From contig JAMYHL010000033.1 in assembly GCA_025531455.1 (NCBI GenBank), forward strand, positions 1-64,000: a stretch of DNA of 64,000 nt, written 5' to 3'. Positions 45,241-56,405 of this stretch are shown here, piece by piece (the first letter of the stretch is position 1; every line of letters begins with the position of its first letter). Position numbers and translations under genes: made by a program. The notes below the pieces were generated by a model. That model searched no databases. It saw only the letters and a program-made list of their open reading frames with translations, and had not been told where the DNA came from. Source of the DNA: Apiotrichum sp. Y4204. Lineage: Eukaryota; Basidiomycota; Tremellomycetes; Trichosporonales; Trichosporonaceae.

Positions 45241-47028
45241 ATGCCGCTCTCTGCGGGCCCGCCGCTGGCCGACGACGCGCCGCTGCACGTCGGCGAGGAA
45301 ACCCGTCTCCGGCAGATGAAGAACTACCTCCTCCGCCTCGCGTGGGCGGGCTCCGAGAAGCCGTATTTCGACCCGGTGCTGGACGAGGAGCAGGGGGACA
45401 TCAAGGATGAGAAGCGCTACCCAAGCGAAGAGGAGGACGAGGAGGAAGCCCGCTCCTCGTCTCCGTGCCAGACTTCACGCTCGCGCCGCTGCTCGCCCTG
45501 TCCGAAGCGGTACAAGGCGTTCTTTGTGCTTGCTGCCATCCTTGGCGCTGGGTACTACTTCCATCGCAGGACGGACGAAATGGCTGTCTACGAGTATACC
45601 CCCTTGCACGTTGACTGGGATCCGCCTGATGTAAGTTGGCTCGTGGGCGCGCTGACAGAAGGTCCCTCCTTCAACAGTGACCTACTCGCCCATGGTGGAC
45701 GGCGCCCTTAGAGCGAACGCGACGATGGCCGCCAAGGACATGCTGAATGTGCGCTTCGTCGGCGGACACGGGCACGTGCGCGTGTCCCGCGCGGATGAGG
45801 CGGCGCTTGTCGTCGAGTCGGCGTGGACCGACGCGGTGAACGTCGACGGCCTCGTCGCGGTATCCAGCGGGCAGGGCACCTGGCTGACTGTGAACGTGAG
45901 TTGAAATAGTGGCCTCATAACTGATGGCAGAATACCTTGGCGACTCGGACAGTGCACGTAATCGTGCCGCACGACGCGCCCTGTGCCCAGCATCTCTCCG
46001 TCATGGGGCAGACAGTCACCCTGGACTTGCACGAGTCGGCGACCGACATCGCGTTCAAGTACCTCCGTCTGCGCGCCGACGAGCTTAACGTTCCCAATGT
46101 TGTCGCTACGTCCGCCAGCCTCGTGGCCAAGGAAGATATCAAGGGCACGTTCAACGTCTCTGGTAGCCTTGACCTCTGGACGCGCGGCGCTATTGATGCC
46201 AAGATCAATGTCCAGCACCACCACGACCACCCCCATCATCCTAAGAAGCCCAAGAAGCCCAAGGAGCCCAAGAAGCCCAAGGAGCCCAAGAAGCCCAAGG
46301 AGCCCAAGGAGCCCAAGGAGCCCAAGGAGCCCAAGGAGCCCAAGAAACTTGAAGACCTGACAGAGGACGATGAGCTTGATGTGCGTTCGTGGGACGACAA
46401 GCATCCCAAGCACCCCGACCATCCCAAGCACCCCCACCCCCCTCACCACCCCGGCCACCCTCACCACCCGCATCCTCCGCACCACCGCCCAGTGGACATC
46501 TCAGCGCACGCAGGAGGCCACATTTCGCTCAAGATTCACAAGGCGCCATTTGTCTCGACGAACGTGAACGCGCGCAGCCGCTGTGGCGGCGTGCACGTCG
46601 ACCAGCCGGCGTTCCACGGCCAGTTTGTGGGCGGGACGCATAATGGTACTGTCGAAGTTAAGGCGCCGGGGAAGGAGGTAAAGATTGTCAAGGAGCGCGT
46701 CACGGGCCACGGACACCTGCTCGTCGGCTTTGTGAAGCGGAAGGGAGGGCACGGCCATCACCCGAAGGACCCCAAGGACCCCAAGGACCCCAAGGACCCC
46801 AAGGACCCCAAGGACCCCAAAGATGGCGATGATGGCGACCACAAGGACGAGGACAGCGATGCCCCGGAGAGTTCCAGTTGGCAGTGGCACTGGCCCCACT
46901 GGCCGCGCCCTCGCCCCCGCCCTCCTCCTCATGAGCCCCACCATCCCCCTCACGGCCCGCACCACCCACCGGGCTTCTCCCGCATCCGCGCCTTCACCTT
47001 CAACGGCAATGTCCACCAGGCTCTCTAG
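45241..47028 (+). CDS. Single-pass membrane protein with Lys/Pro and His/Pro repeats (unknown function)
   Basis: The head (residues 1-100) is acidic (SEEEDEEEARSS) and then Cys/Arg/Ser-rich, with one membrane segment at about KAFFVLAAILGAGYYF. Beyond it lies a beta-rich region with VNVDGLVAVSSGQGTWLTVN, DLWTRGAIDAKINV, DISAHAGGHISLKI and VNARSRCGGVHVDQP, which hints at a DUF4097-like beta-solenoid, but only by pattern. Two repeat blocks break it: KPKKPKEP units at 46232-46347 and PKD units at 46761-46823, with His/Pro-rich linkers (HPKHPDHPKHPHPPHHPG; HEPHHPPHGPHHPP). Two short introns: after DPPD (GTAAGTTGG at about 45631; the acceptor at GACAG or at GACAGAAG keeps frame either way) and near 45896. 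The stop is TAG at 47026. Type II topology is expected. No named family recognised. Confidence 0.7.
46232..46347 (+). repeat. 9-nt in-frame minisatellite (K-[KE]-P)
   Basis: About a dozen units of AAG-[GA]AG-CCC, coding alternating KKP and KEP, lie tandem within the membrane-protein gene. The nucleotide sequence is nearly as uniform as the protein, pointing to recent expansion. Confidence 0.9.
46761..46823 (+). repeat. 9-nt in-frame minisatellite (P-K-D)
   Basis: Seven near-identical CCCAAGGAC units code PKD repeats. The unit sequence differs from the earlier KKP/KEP block, so the two arrays seem to be separate expansions within one gene. Confidence 0.9.
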
Positions 47029-47239
47029 TGTCCACTCAAGTTGAGGAGCGAAAACGTATCAAAAATTACTGCACCGAGTTTAGATAGAAAACCGAAACTC
47101 CAAACTACCTCGAGGACGATGTATGATCGTACAGCAGATATGTTCTGATCTCTGTGGACAGGAGGATATAGTGTCAGCATCTCCTGGACGACTGGACGGT
47201 GTGCAATCGCTGCAGAGTGTCTCTCCCCACATATCTACT

Positions 47240-47272
47240 GTGTGTGCGATGAATGTTGTGTGTGCGATGAAT
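47240..47272. repeat. 16-nt tandem duplication
   Basis: TGTGTGCGATGAATGT occurs twice, one base apart. Confidence 0.7.
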
Positions 47273-50050
47273 GTCATGTCACTATTGCTCGCCACATACC
47301 ATCAATCATGACGGGCCGTCAAAGGATGTCAGTGGATCGATTCTTTCCAACTCCGCAAAGGTCTCATAGTCTGACCAGAACCGCTTGACGCAGATCCCAA
47401 TGATCAGCGGGCGCACCGCGATCGCCTAGCTCCGATTCCCGCGCCCTGTCTCGTAAGATCGCGAGAAGATCTTCTCTAGCTCACCGCCGATCCCCCGCCG
47501 ATCACAGATGGGCGAAGCCTTGAGGCCGAGCTAGCCGCTAGCCGCTAGTTGCGGCCCCATACGATAAGAGATCAGAGCTCCAGAGATCAGAGACAGTGGG
47601 ACTAAGGGGGGGCGATAAGGATCTGAGCGCTGGGATCGACGCCCGGGATGTGGGGTTCGGGGCACGGGGCGCGGGGCACGGGGCGACGCAAGGGCCGCGC
47701 GATAATCGCTTATGATCGCCAAGCTCGATAGGCCGTGCTGCGCCTCTTGCCTATTGGCTGCTACCTGGCAGGATCGTCGCTGCTGATAACAGTGTCCTGT
47801 CCATCAACCGTCGAAGAAGTGATTCGGAGCTGTGGCTGAACAATGGCCTATGTGCCGGCCGTGCCGGGTAGGTCTGCATGAAACCATTCAGTCCGATAGT
47901 AACTGCAGTAACTGTTAGGTGATCCTGTCGCGCTGTCGCACTCTGCCACCACGGCCATGGATACCGTTCCAACTCACAGTTCCCAGAGGCGTGAAACGAT
48001 GCAGAATAGCGCGCGTGACGTGTCAAGTTGTGAGGGTCTCCACTGCTGTGCATGCTTTGCGTATCTTTTCCTGTGTACATGGAACGAGGCCATCATCGCA
48101 TCCCAAAACGGGGTGCGCAGATCCGTGTAGTCTCCGTAGTGGCGTAGTCGCCGGATCGCCGCACGCGCCGCCTCGCTGCCCGTTAGCCGGCTTTGGTCTC
48201 CATCTCCTATCAAGGTCGGGCGCCGACACCGCAGTCATCGATCACACGTATCCTGGCCTAGCATCCTCTTGGCCTTTGGCCACCTGCGCCTTGGCCTCTC
48301 GGCGCCGTCATGCGAAATTCGCTCGGACAGACATGTGTGCATGTGAACGTGGCAGATGGCAGACGGACAGCTGACAGAATGCAAGGTATTGACGTGGTAC
48401 AGCTGTGCACACAGCTCGCCACTCGCCAGTGCGCAGCGCTTCTTGCACCTATGTGTGGCACACAGCAACACAGGTCTAAGGTGCCTCGTCGGCCTCGTCA
48501 GAGAGCGATCCATGATTCATGCAATAGCGCCACCAGTGCACGCCCACCAAACACGCTCACGCTCAACTTGAGGTCGCCACCCATTCGGGTATTGTAACAC
48601 GCAAAACGCGACACAACAATGCAGCGACTCACTCCGAAGCTCGGATCAGACAGCTGCACCTATGTACTGTACTCCCCTTTCCTCCCTTCCCCGCATCGAC
48701 TTCCGCGCACAACCCCAGATTCCAAGGCACGAGTCGATGTCTCTGTCCCCGGATTGTGTCAATTGTGGGGGTAAAGCCAGATACGACTTATCGCTCGCGC
48801 ACGGGACCCCACTGCGCCAAGCCTTGCTTGACTCGCCGCCTCCTGGCCTCTAGTCTCTTCTGTATAGCTCTATAGCTCGACTCGGTAGCTCTTCCTCTCG
48901 CGTGCATCTTCTCGGAAGCACGCATTCATAGAAACACCGGATGCAGACGCGCAGCGCGAGCAGCGCAAGTATCGACAGCCAGTGAGAGTGGCCGGAAATT
49001 AGTGAACCGTGGGGACCCCAAAGGATGCTAAACTGGGGCGCAGAGAGATAGGAGGATATCGCACAGTGCACTGATTGGCCGGTTTGGGGTCCATGGCAAA
49101 GGCACAGAGGCTACAACTGCACCATACCACGACTAAGATCTAGTATGAGGGTGCCTGCGGGCAGTCCAGATGCATGCGGGCCGAGTGCTTCCGGTGGGTT
49201 TGTTTGTCGAGCTGGACATCTTCTCGGGAATCGGTAATCGTGCGAACAGGACGCGCAAAGTCTAATTTCAGCTCTATCAACACCCAAATACGGATGGTGC
49301 AAGGGGTAGTGACAGGAACGTAGGAGGTCCCCGCAGACCCACGGACCGTCCGGAGACCAAGCACGATGCTAGCGGCCAAGACGGGAGAGGTGAGGAATGT
49401 AGCCTGTAGCTTGCGAGTTCTGTCATTTGGCTGCTGCTCAGAAGTCGAGTAGGGGAGCTGTCCACCCACCAACTTCAGTTCTCAAATCATTGGGGAAAGC
49501 ACGAATCAGTCCGTCTCGATTGCAGTTAGCGTCGCACCTCAAGGCCCGGCCCACGCTCAGCGGGTTCGGAGCGGCGATCATCGTGAGGATCTGTTGCGAG
49601 GTAGCAGAGGACAAAGGTAGCCCAGATCAGCCAGACCAACGACGTCAGCGAATGATCCGATGCAGACCCATGACCGCAAGACTTGGCAGTGTGCGTATCC
49701 CGGGTACTTGCTCGCCGACGCAAGGTTTGTTCTGACCTGGAGGAGAGGCGGGCCGGTGGTCTTGTGACCACAAACAAAGAGCTGGCGATGATACCATCGC
49801 TACGGAGCGACAACGGACGCCAGCAACGGAGTCCGGAGTTGGACGTCGTGCCTCAACTCGGGGAACGGACGGTGGGCCGTCGATGGGCCGTGAGCCGCCT
49901 ACGTAAGGTTCCTCGGGCTCCACACTTCAAGGTCCTGCATGATCCTGCACTTTGTTGCACTAGTTTCAGCAGTCCTCGCCGCTGGTGCGCCTCGGCTTTG
50001 AGTTTTGCGCTCGCCGCTGAGGCAGCAGGCTTGACCAGATCTGTTGGACC

Positions 50051-50103
50051 ACGTCACGAATATTCTTGTTCTGCAGAACGTCACGAATATTCCTGGTCCT
50101 GCA
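50051..50103. repeat. 26-nt near-tandem duplication with heat-shock-element-like cores
   Basis: ACGTCACGAATATTCTTGTT and the next few bases are repeated at once as ACGTCACGAATATTCCTGGT. Each copy centres on GAATATTC, and TTC and GAA blocks recur at short spacing, as in heat-shock elements. The nearest supported gene is more than 2 kb away. Confidence 0.6.
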
Positions 50104-51904
50104 AACGCAGCCGTGACGGCATTGCTCTTCTTGACAGTGTCTGGACTCCGGATGCCCCTCACTATGACGCACAGTAAACCACACAGCATGCTGCGGACTA
50201 GCTGCGAGGTGATGCGCAAGCAACCTGCGGTGCACCAAAGCATGGCGTAGCTGTAAAACGTGTGCCAGACGGCGGATTAATCTTGTTCTAATGTACCGGA
50301 GCAAAGGGTAATTAGGGTAGCATGTAGGGTTAGGTTGCTGTGAAAGAGAGTGTACTGTATGTTGCGCCGTTAACTCGATCTCACGCATAGTGTGCACGGT
50401 GCCCCCTTTTAGATCGACAGGGTGATCAGGAGCGTAGGAGGGGATCGCGAGGGCGCAGAGGGATTTGCAGGACGTGACTCAAGGCGGGTAAATCTGGACG
50501 CACTTTTCCTAATTCGCTTTACTACTGCAATCGCCCAAACAGCGCAAAACCCCTGTTGTGCGTGATCTGTGGCCTGTGGCATGTGTAAGTAGTAGAGTGT
50601 GACGATTGATCTGGGCCCAAGCCATGCAAGGACAGCGTAGTGGAGCCGAGGCCCGAGGTAGAAGCCAAAGGGGATTGTACGAGAGAAATTCTGGGACGGA
50701 GCATTACTTGCAAGACCTGCGCATACGGAGACATCAAGGCAGTCTGCAGTGACTCCTGTGTGTCACAGCCAAGTACAGGCTGGTCTGGGTTGTCTAGCTT
50801 GGTGGTCTAGGTTAGGAGCACTATCTGACAGATGGACAGAGGTGGCTTGATGCAGAAGGCACGACGCCCGAGGCCTGAGGCCCTTCGTAGCTCCGTAGGT
50901 TACATATTGCATCTTGCGCCCTCTACGCTGTATGTTATGTGCTCCGGGCTCCCGGCTCAGAACGGAGTGCGGAGCGAGCGGCTGGCCCGACAGGGAAGAG
51001 CACCACGGTACCACGGTACCAGGGGGGGCCTACAGCGGGGCAGACGTCAGGGACCCACGCTCGCACCCGGCACACACCACAGCCAGTCGCTGCACACTCT
51101 TGAACGCTTGGGAGGAGAGGAGTCAGATATGATGACCTAATTGGCCAATCGTCGGACATGATCGTTCAATCTCAGCCTTCCAAGGCCAAGGGGCGCACAG
51201 GCAGGTAGCCGCTCTGTGAGCTCCCATTGGCTGCAAGGCACGAGACCCAAGGGGGCCTCCCGGATAAGCGGAGCACAAAGGAGAAACCCGGACGCAGTTG
51301 CAGTGGTAGTAGCAGATGCACGCATCACCAAAACCAGCCTGGCTGGCACTTTTGGCTCCTGGTATGGTGTTTTTTTTTGGTACTCGCTGGTTGCCCACAG
51401 GCCTCCCCCGGTCTGGGGGAAGGCGCAGGGCAGGCGGGACAGGCATGACACCCGAGGGTCTCAGGATGGGCCGGCTGTGGGGTATGACAGCAGTGTAAGG
51501 CGCTGAATGTATGCTGTACTCGGACGACGCCCTCGATGCCAGGCTGATAGTAGGATCAGGACGGACTGGAGAGATACCAGATGCAGCTGAACAGCGGAGG
51601 TGGTACCCGCGGAAGAGCCGAGTGATCTGCCCAGGTCTTGTGCTTCTGTGTGGTCACACTCGAGATAAGAGAGGTGTTGCGCCACTCCCTGTCCGGATCG
51701 CTCCTCACCCTCCTCCTCCCACACCCTTTCACTCAAAACCACTCATCCAACCTCCCAACCCCTCTCCACCACTCCACCTTCCCCCCCCCTCCGCTCCATC
51801 TCATCTCCTTTTCCTTCTTCTTTTTAAACTACAAACACCCAAAGAGCCTTTTGGCACTCGTCTTTCTCAACCCACTTTCGTTTTACCCCCCCCTTTCCCG
51901 ACCC

Positions 51905-52688
51905 GTGAGTACTTGGCCCATCCGTTGCCCACATCAGCCACCCAGCGCGGATGTGGGTTGGATTTCTGGCGCGGCGCGTACCAGCGCACCCGCAAAGAGC
52001 TCCGCCACACTGAGCCCCACTCCCTGTTGTTCACGCGCTTACCACTTTGCTTCGTGTTCTCAATCCCGCTCTCTCTATCCCGTCACGCATACCACACTCG
52101 CCATCTCCTCTACCCGCCGAACGAACATCACACGACATGCTTGTTGCAACGCGAATGCTCGTCGTCGCGTCGTGTGCCATTGCATAATCATCTAATCACT
52201 GCGGCTCCTGGCAACAATTGTAACCGCCTCTGGCCCCGGCTGCCTATTATTCGCACGTCACCAATTAACAATTCCATCTTCCCGCCATCTGCCCTGCACT
52301 GCCTCTAATTACCCGCCACTTTTTTTAATCAACCCACCCCAATACTGGCAAATCCTCTCGATTACTTGCACACACAATCACGACTCGACTTCTGTGCAAT
52401 TTCCATACTTTTTGTCATTGGTTCCCCGCCCGTCCCACTCGCCCACACGGCCTCTCCGATCTCCGATTTTGTCCTTTTACACGGCGCCAACCGTCCATCA
52501 CCACCACACACACCGCCATTCCACCGGATCTTTGCCATCGCCCGCCATCACGGACATTGTCCTTGTCATTCACTCCCTGTGAATACTCTCATCAACCGAC
52601 TCTGTTCGATACATATCTTGACATTTTATATGTCGCCACTTGTTCTTTAACACGTTCTGTACATCAGATTCTCCCCCTCCCCATCTAG
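51905..52688 (+). other. Possible 5' UTR intron of glutamine synthetase
   Basis: GTGAGT follows a CT-rich stretch that resembles a transcription-start leader, and a pyrimidine tract ending CATCTAG lies 5 nt before the ATG. The sequence between is also pyrimidine-rich. At about 780 nt it would be far longer than other introns here, so the leader could instead be one exon or several. Confidence 0.3.
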
Positions 52689-52693
52689 ACATC

Positions 52694-53984
52694 ATGTCGA
52701 ACATCATCGCTACCAAGCGTGTTGACCTCCTCGCGCCGTATATGGCGCTCGACCAGGGCAAGTTTGTCCAGGCCGAGTGTAAGTACCGAAAAAACAAGTC
52801 ATACCCGCGACAGGACCTAACATGCCAGACATTTGGATCGACGGTGACGGAGGTGTCCGTTGTAAGACGATGACCCTCGACGAGGCTCCCAAGTCTGTTG
52901 CCGACCTCCGCGAGTGGAACTTCGACGGTTCGTCCACCAACCAGGCCCCTGGTGACAACTCTGATGTCTTCCTCGTGAGTCTCCACTCGGATCATGGTGT
53001 GAAGAAGCCGAGATCGCACGGCCTTTTCCATCACTCGGATCATCTTCCCTCGGTAAAAACTTGTGGTCGCTAACAATCGCAGCGCCCGGTCCGCATTTTC
53101 AAGGACCCCTTCCGTGGTGGTGCCAACATCCTCGTTCTCTGCGAGTGCTACGACAACGACGGCACCCCCAACAAGTCCAACTACCGTGCCCACGCCAACA
53201 AGGTTATGGAGGCCGCTAAGGAGTCTGAGCCCTGGTTCGGTCTCGAGCAGGAGTACACTCTCTTTGACGCCGATGGACAGGTCTTCGGTTGGCCCAAGAA
53301 CGGTTTCCCCGGTCCTCAGGGCCCCTACTACTGTGGTGTCGGTGCCGGCAAGGTCTTTGCCCGTGATTTCATCGAGGCTCACTACGTAAGTTGCTGTGGT
53401 ATCCAAAATTGTCGATCTGATCACACGACTGACATCAACAGCGTGCGTGCCTCTACGCCGGTGTGAAGATCTCTGGTATCAACGCCGAGGTCATGCCTTC
53501 GCAGTGGGAGTTCCAGGTCGGCCCGTGTGAGGGTATCGAGCTTGGTGACCACCTCTGGATGGCCCGTTTCCTTCTCCTCCGCATCGGTGAGGAGTGGGGC
53601 ATTCGCCCCTCGTTCCACCCTAAGCCTCTCAAGGGCGAGTGGAACGGTGCCGGCTGCCACTCCAACTACTCGACCAAGGCCATGCGCACGCCTGGTAAGG
53701 GTATGGCTGCGATCGAGGACGCAATCAAGAAGCTTGAGAAGCGTCATCTCGAGCACATCGCTGTCTACGGTGAGGACAACGACATGCGCCTCACCGGTAA
53801 GCATGAGACCGCCTCCATGCACGCCTTCTCTGCTGGTGTTGCCAACCGTGGTGCCTCCATCCGTATCCCCCGTCATGTTGGCGCTCAGGGCTACGGCTAC
53901 CTCGAGGACCGCCGTCCCGCCTCGAACGTCGACCCCTACCGTGTTACCGCCATTCTTGTCGAGACTACCATCCTCAACGCTTAA
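52694..53984 (+). CDS. GLN1: Glutamine synthetase, eukaryotic type II
   Basis: Cytosolic enzyme joining ammonia to glutamate with ATP; the main route of ammonium assimilation. Four exons: [56 protein letters not shown]; then [54 protein letters not shown]; and [77 protein letters not shown] and [20 protein letters not shown]. The beta-Grasp segment, metal-binding glutamates ([20 protein letters not shown]), the NGAGCH loop and the [10 protein letters not shown] adenylate region are all present. The length of about 357 residues is normal. Introns are about 54, 108 and 55 nt. Strong C-ending codon bias implies high expression. The 284-codon antisense frame is a shadow. Confidence 0.97.
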
Positions 53985-54689
53985 GCTTGTGGTTCTCGTT
54001 CAAGATTGTATGTACAAACAGGCGATATGATGGAGAAGGAGTGATGTGAGGCGGAGCAGCATTGGGCCGGACGCTTGTACAAGTGGGCGCCATGATCGTA
54101 GAACCCATTATGCATTCGTCCAGAGATGGATCGGACTATGACAAGACTAGAATCGTGGACAACAGCAGTCTCATGAGCCTCGACACTGCAAGGCACCATC
54201 GTCAAGCTCTCTTCTTATCAGACGCTGATAAAAGTGCCCCTCGTGCAAGACATTCTGTAAAAACTCAAGTGCCATGTGCGACCTTATCGGATCCGGCCGT
54301 GAGGTCACCGTTATCAGTGATATCGATGGTGGCGAGGGCAATGATGGTCAGTAGCTGTACCGGCATGTTGGCCGTTTGGTCGCCTGATTTTGGGGTAACC
54401 CCGATCTGGTCGGACGTGGCGTTGCAGGGTGGCGGGGCAAAGATGCACGGAGATCAGGGTAAGTCCGCCTGGTGAGGGGATGGGTCATGGGGAGTACTGG
54501 ACGTGAAGTGGCGACAAAGGTCGGGAGTGTAGCCCGGCTTATCAGTTGGCCACGCTCAGGCCGGCCAACGCACAGGTAACAATGCAACAGAATGCAACAG
54601 TGCACCATCCTAGCTGCCAGGCTCGCGTCAAATCGGCTGCGCAAATGCGTGTCAAATAGATGGTTAGATCGGCGCTCTGGCGGGCGGAA

Positions 54690-54915
54690 CAAAGGTGGTG
54701 CAGCCCGTTCTCTAGGTAGCGCGGCATTCGTTTCTCTCTCGCCACCGCGAGATTCGCGTTCACCTAGGGAAGGTGGCAAGTACGCATCGCTCCGCACCCT
54801 GCGCCGCACCGCCCTCTTCTGCAAATGGTGGTGAACCACTCTCCCTCTCTCTAGCCAGCGCGAGAATCGCGCTGACCTGTGGAAAGTGGTGCAGTACACA
54901 TCGATTCCTGTAGCG
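54690..54915. repeat. Diverged direct repeat, period about 113 nt
   Basis: Copy 1 has GCGAGATTCGCGTTCACCT then GGAAGGTGG and GTACGCATCG (from 54747); copy 2 has GCGAGAATCGCGCTGACCT then GGAAAGTGG and GTACACATCG (from 54860). GTGGTGCAG and TAGCGCGGC also recur nearby (54693 and 54713; 54885 and 54910). Each copy contains a short inverted repeat around GCGAGA-TCGCG. Confidence 0.7.
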
Positions 54916-55819
54916 CGGCGCTTGGCTGGCTGATACGTAAGTGATGAACCTTGACATGCGTCAGTCCGTTGCATGGCTTGAGCAGCGTTCGGTAGACCGG
55001 TTCAGAATGATGTTGAAGCCTTACACATGTCCGCACATGTGAACAGGTAAATGTGGACGTGGGTACGTGGGAATGCCGCTGCGGAACCCGAGCTCCGGAG
55101 GACGTGAAGAGGATGAGGAGATCCCCACTTGTAGCTTGTGTGATCAACACACCACGGTGATCCTGTGAGATACGTGACATGTTCGACACGCGTTGAATTG
55201 AAACGAGGGGGGCGTACATCGACACGAGGCGGACGATGCACTCCTTAGCTTCTTACGACTGCAACGTATCACTTGCCACTGCGGCCAGCGGCGTGGGAAC
55301 AGGCCCTGGCGTGGGTGTGGTTCATGTTTGAACTTTCGAGTGTCTCGACAAGGCTTGGAGAGAGAACAATAATCGAGGAAGCACCAGGATTGTCATCAGG
55401 CGCGTCAAACGGCCAGTTGTATATCCTCACTGGTCTGAAAGCGTGTCCAGTGGAGCCTCTTGGCCTCAGAGGGATGACCGGGCCCCATTGTCCTTGGCCA
55501 CTCAAGACGCACGGATGTGGTGAGGACAGGGGTATGTGCAGCCAGTTTGGACGGTCCAGAAGGTGAGATCTAACAGACTATAGGCGTTTCCTCTTTGGTA
55601 TGGGTTGTCTCATGGGGGCCAAAAGATCGGTATTCCTGCACACAAGCGCACGCATGCGACTTTGGACTTGATTGACATTGTTCGAACTCTGTCGACGACA
55701 AGTGTTGAACCGCATTCCTTTCTTACGGTCCTATATCGATTCGTTTCTCTTCCACCTTCTTCCCCCTCCCCCCCCCCTTCGATTACCTTGTCCCGCATCG
55801 CTTGAGACCTCCCTTCAAA

Positions 55820-55885
55820 CCTCCATCGGACCTCCATTGGACCTCTATTGGACATCCATTGGACATCTCCATGGACATCCCTTGG
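55820..55885. repeat. Short tandem-like repeat CTCCATTGGAC, with inverted CCAAT cores
   Basis: CCATTGGAC-like units recur three to four times (CCATCGGAC, CCATTGGAC, CTATTGGAC, CCATTGGAC, CCATGGAC). ATTGG is the reverse of CCAAT, the site of the fungal HAP complex. It lies 80-140 bp before the possible first ATG (55962) of the polymerase gene. Confidence 0.5.
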
Positions 55886-56405
55886 GATCGCCCTTGACAC
55901 GTCCTTCGACTTCTCCCCATTACAACCTTCTTCAAACTCATCAACTTCAACCCAGGACTCCATGCCAGGCGCTCCAGGCATGATCCCCGGAACGCGGTGC
56001 GTCGGGCCCCATGATGCCTCTTTCCCGAGAGCTTCAGTCGTCAAACCGGCTGAGCCTGTCCAAGCGAGCCACCGGGCTCGCCTCGCTCTGCCGAGCAATG
56101 GACCTTTCGTGAGTAGCAAGCGGCAATCACAGGTCCGCAGTGACAGTGTTGTTGTACTGGGTTTCATGTCTTGGGGGGGCCGATGACTTTTGTTGTCAGG
56201 GACAGCGTCATGGGCTTTTTGTGACTTTGCGCGAGCAATAACCGCACGCGTTCATGTGTAGTAACCTCTCATTCATCCCGCATTCTCACTTCCGTCCGGT
56301 CCTCGATAGTGACAGTTGACGGCTCTTTGATCGAAAGAGCGCGTCAAAGTCATGTACCATTCCCCGCGTGTCCTTCGTTCGCTCTGCTCACTCTCTAGGC
56401 CGGCA

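Larger units (their letters stand above)
47029..52693. other. 5.7-kb gene-poor region including the glutamine synthetase leader
   Basis: No protein gene supported. It holds a 16-nt tandem duplication at 47240-47272, a 26-nt near-tandem duplication with GAATATTC cores at 50051-50103, ACCACGGT repeats at 51001-51020, and, at 51700-52690, a pyrimidine-rich zone that reads as the 5' leader of glutamine synthetase. A 5' UTR intron from GTGAGT (51905) to CATCTAG (52688) would fit. Confidence 0.4.
53985..56405. other. Intergenic region with diverged repeats, and possible 5' exon of the RNA polymerase gene
   Basis: The left part (54680-54920) has diverged direct repeats. A pyrimidine-rich tract at 55740-55790 and ATTGGAC repeats at 55820-55885 precede an open frame starting ATG at 55962 (MPGAPGMIPGTRCVGPHDAS). 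That frame runs to a stop at about 56182 beyond a run of seven G and may be the first coding exon of the RNA-dependent RNA polymerase, but I could not join it in frame. Confidence 0.35.

Noticed and set aside
46232..46347. CRISPR-like regular repeats
   Set aside because: They are contiguous 9-nt coding repeats with no spacers, inside an open frame of a eukaryotic gene.
52570..53424. 284-codon minus-strand frame opposite glutamine synthetase
   Set aside because: Antisense shadow; glutamine synthetase exons explain the region.
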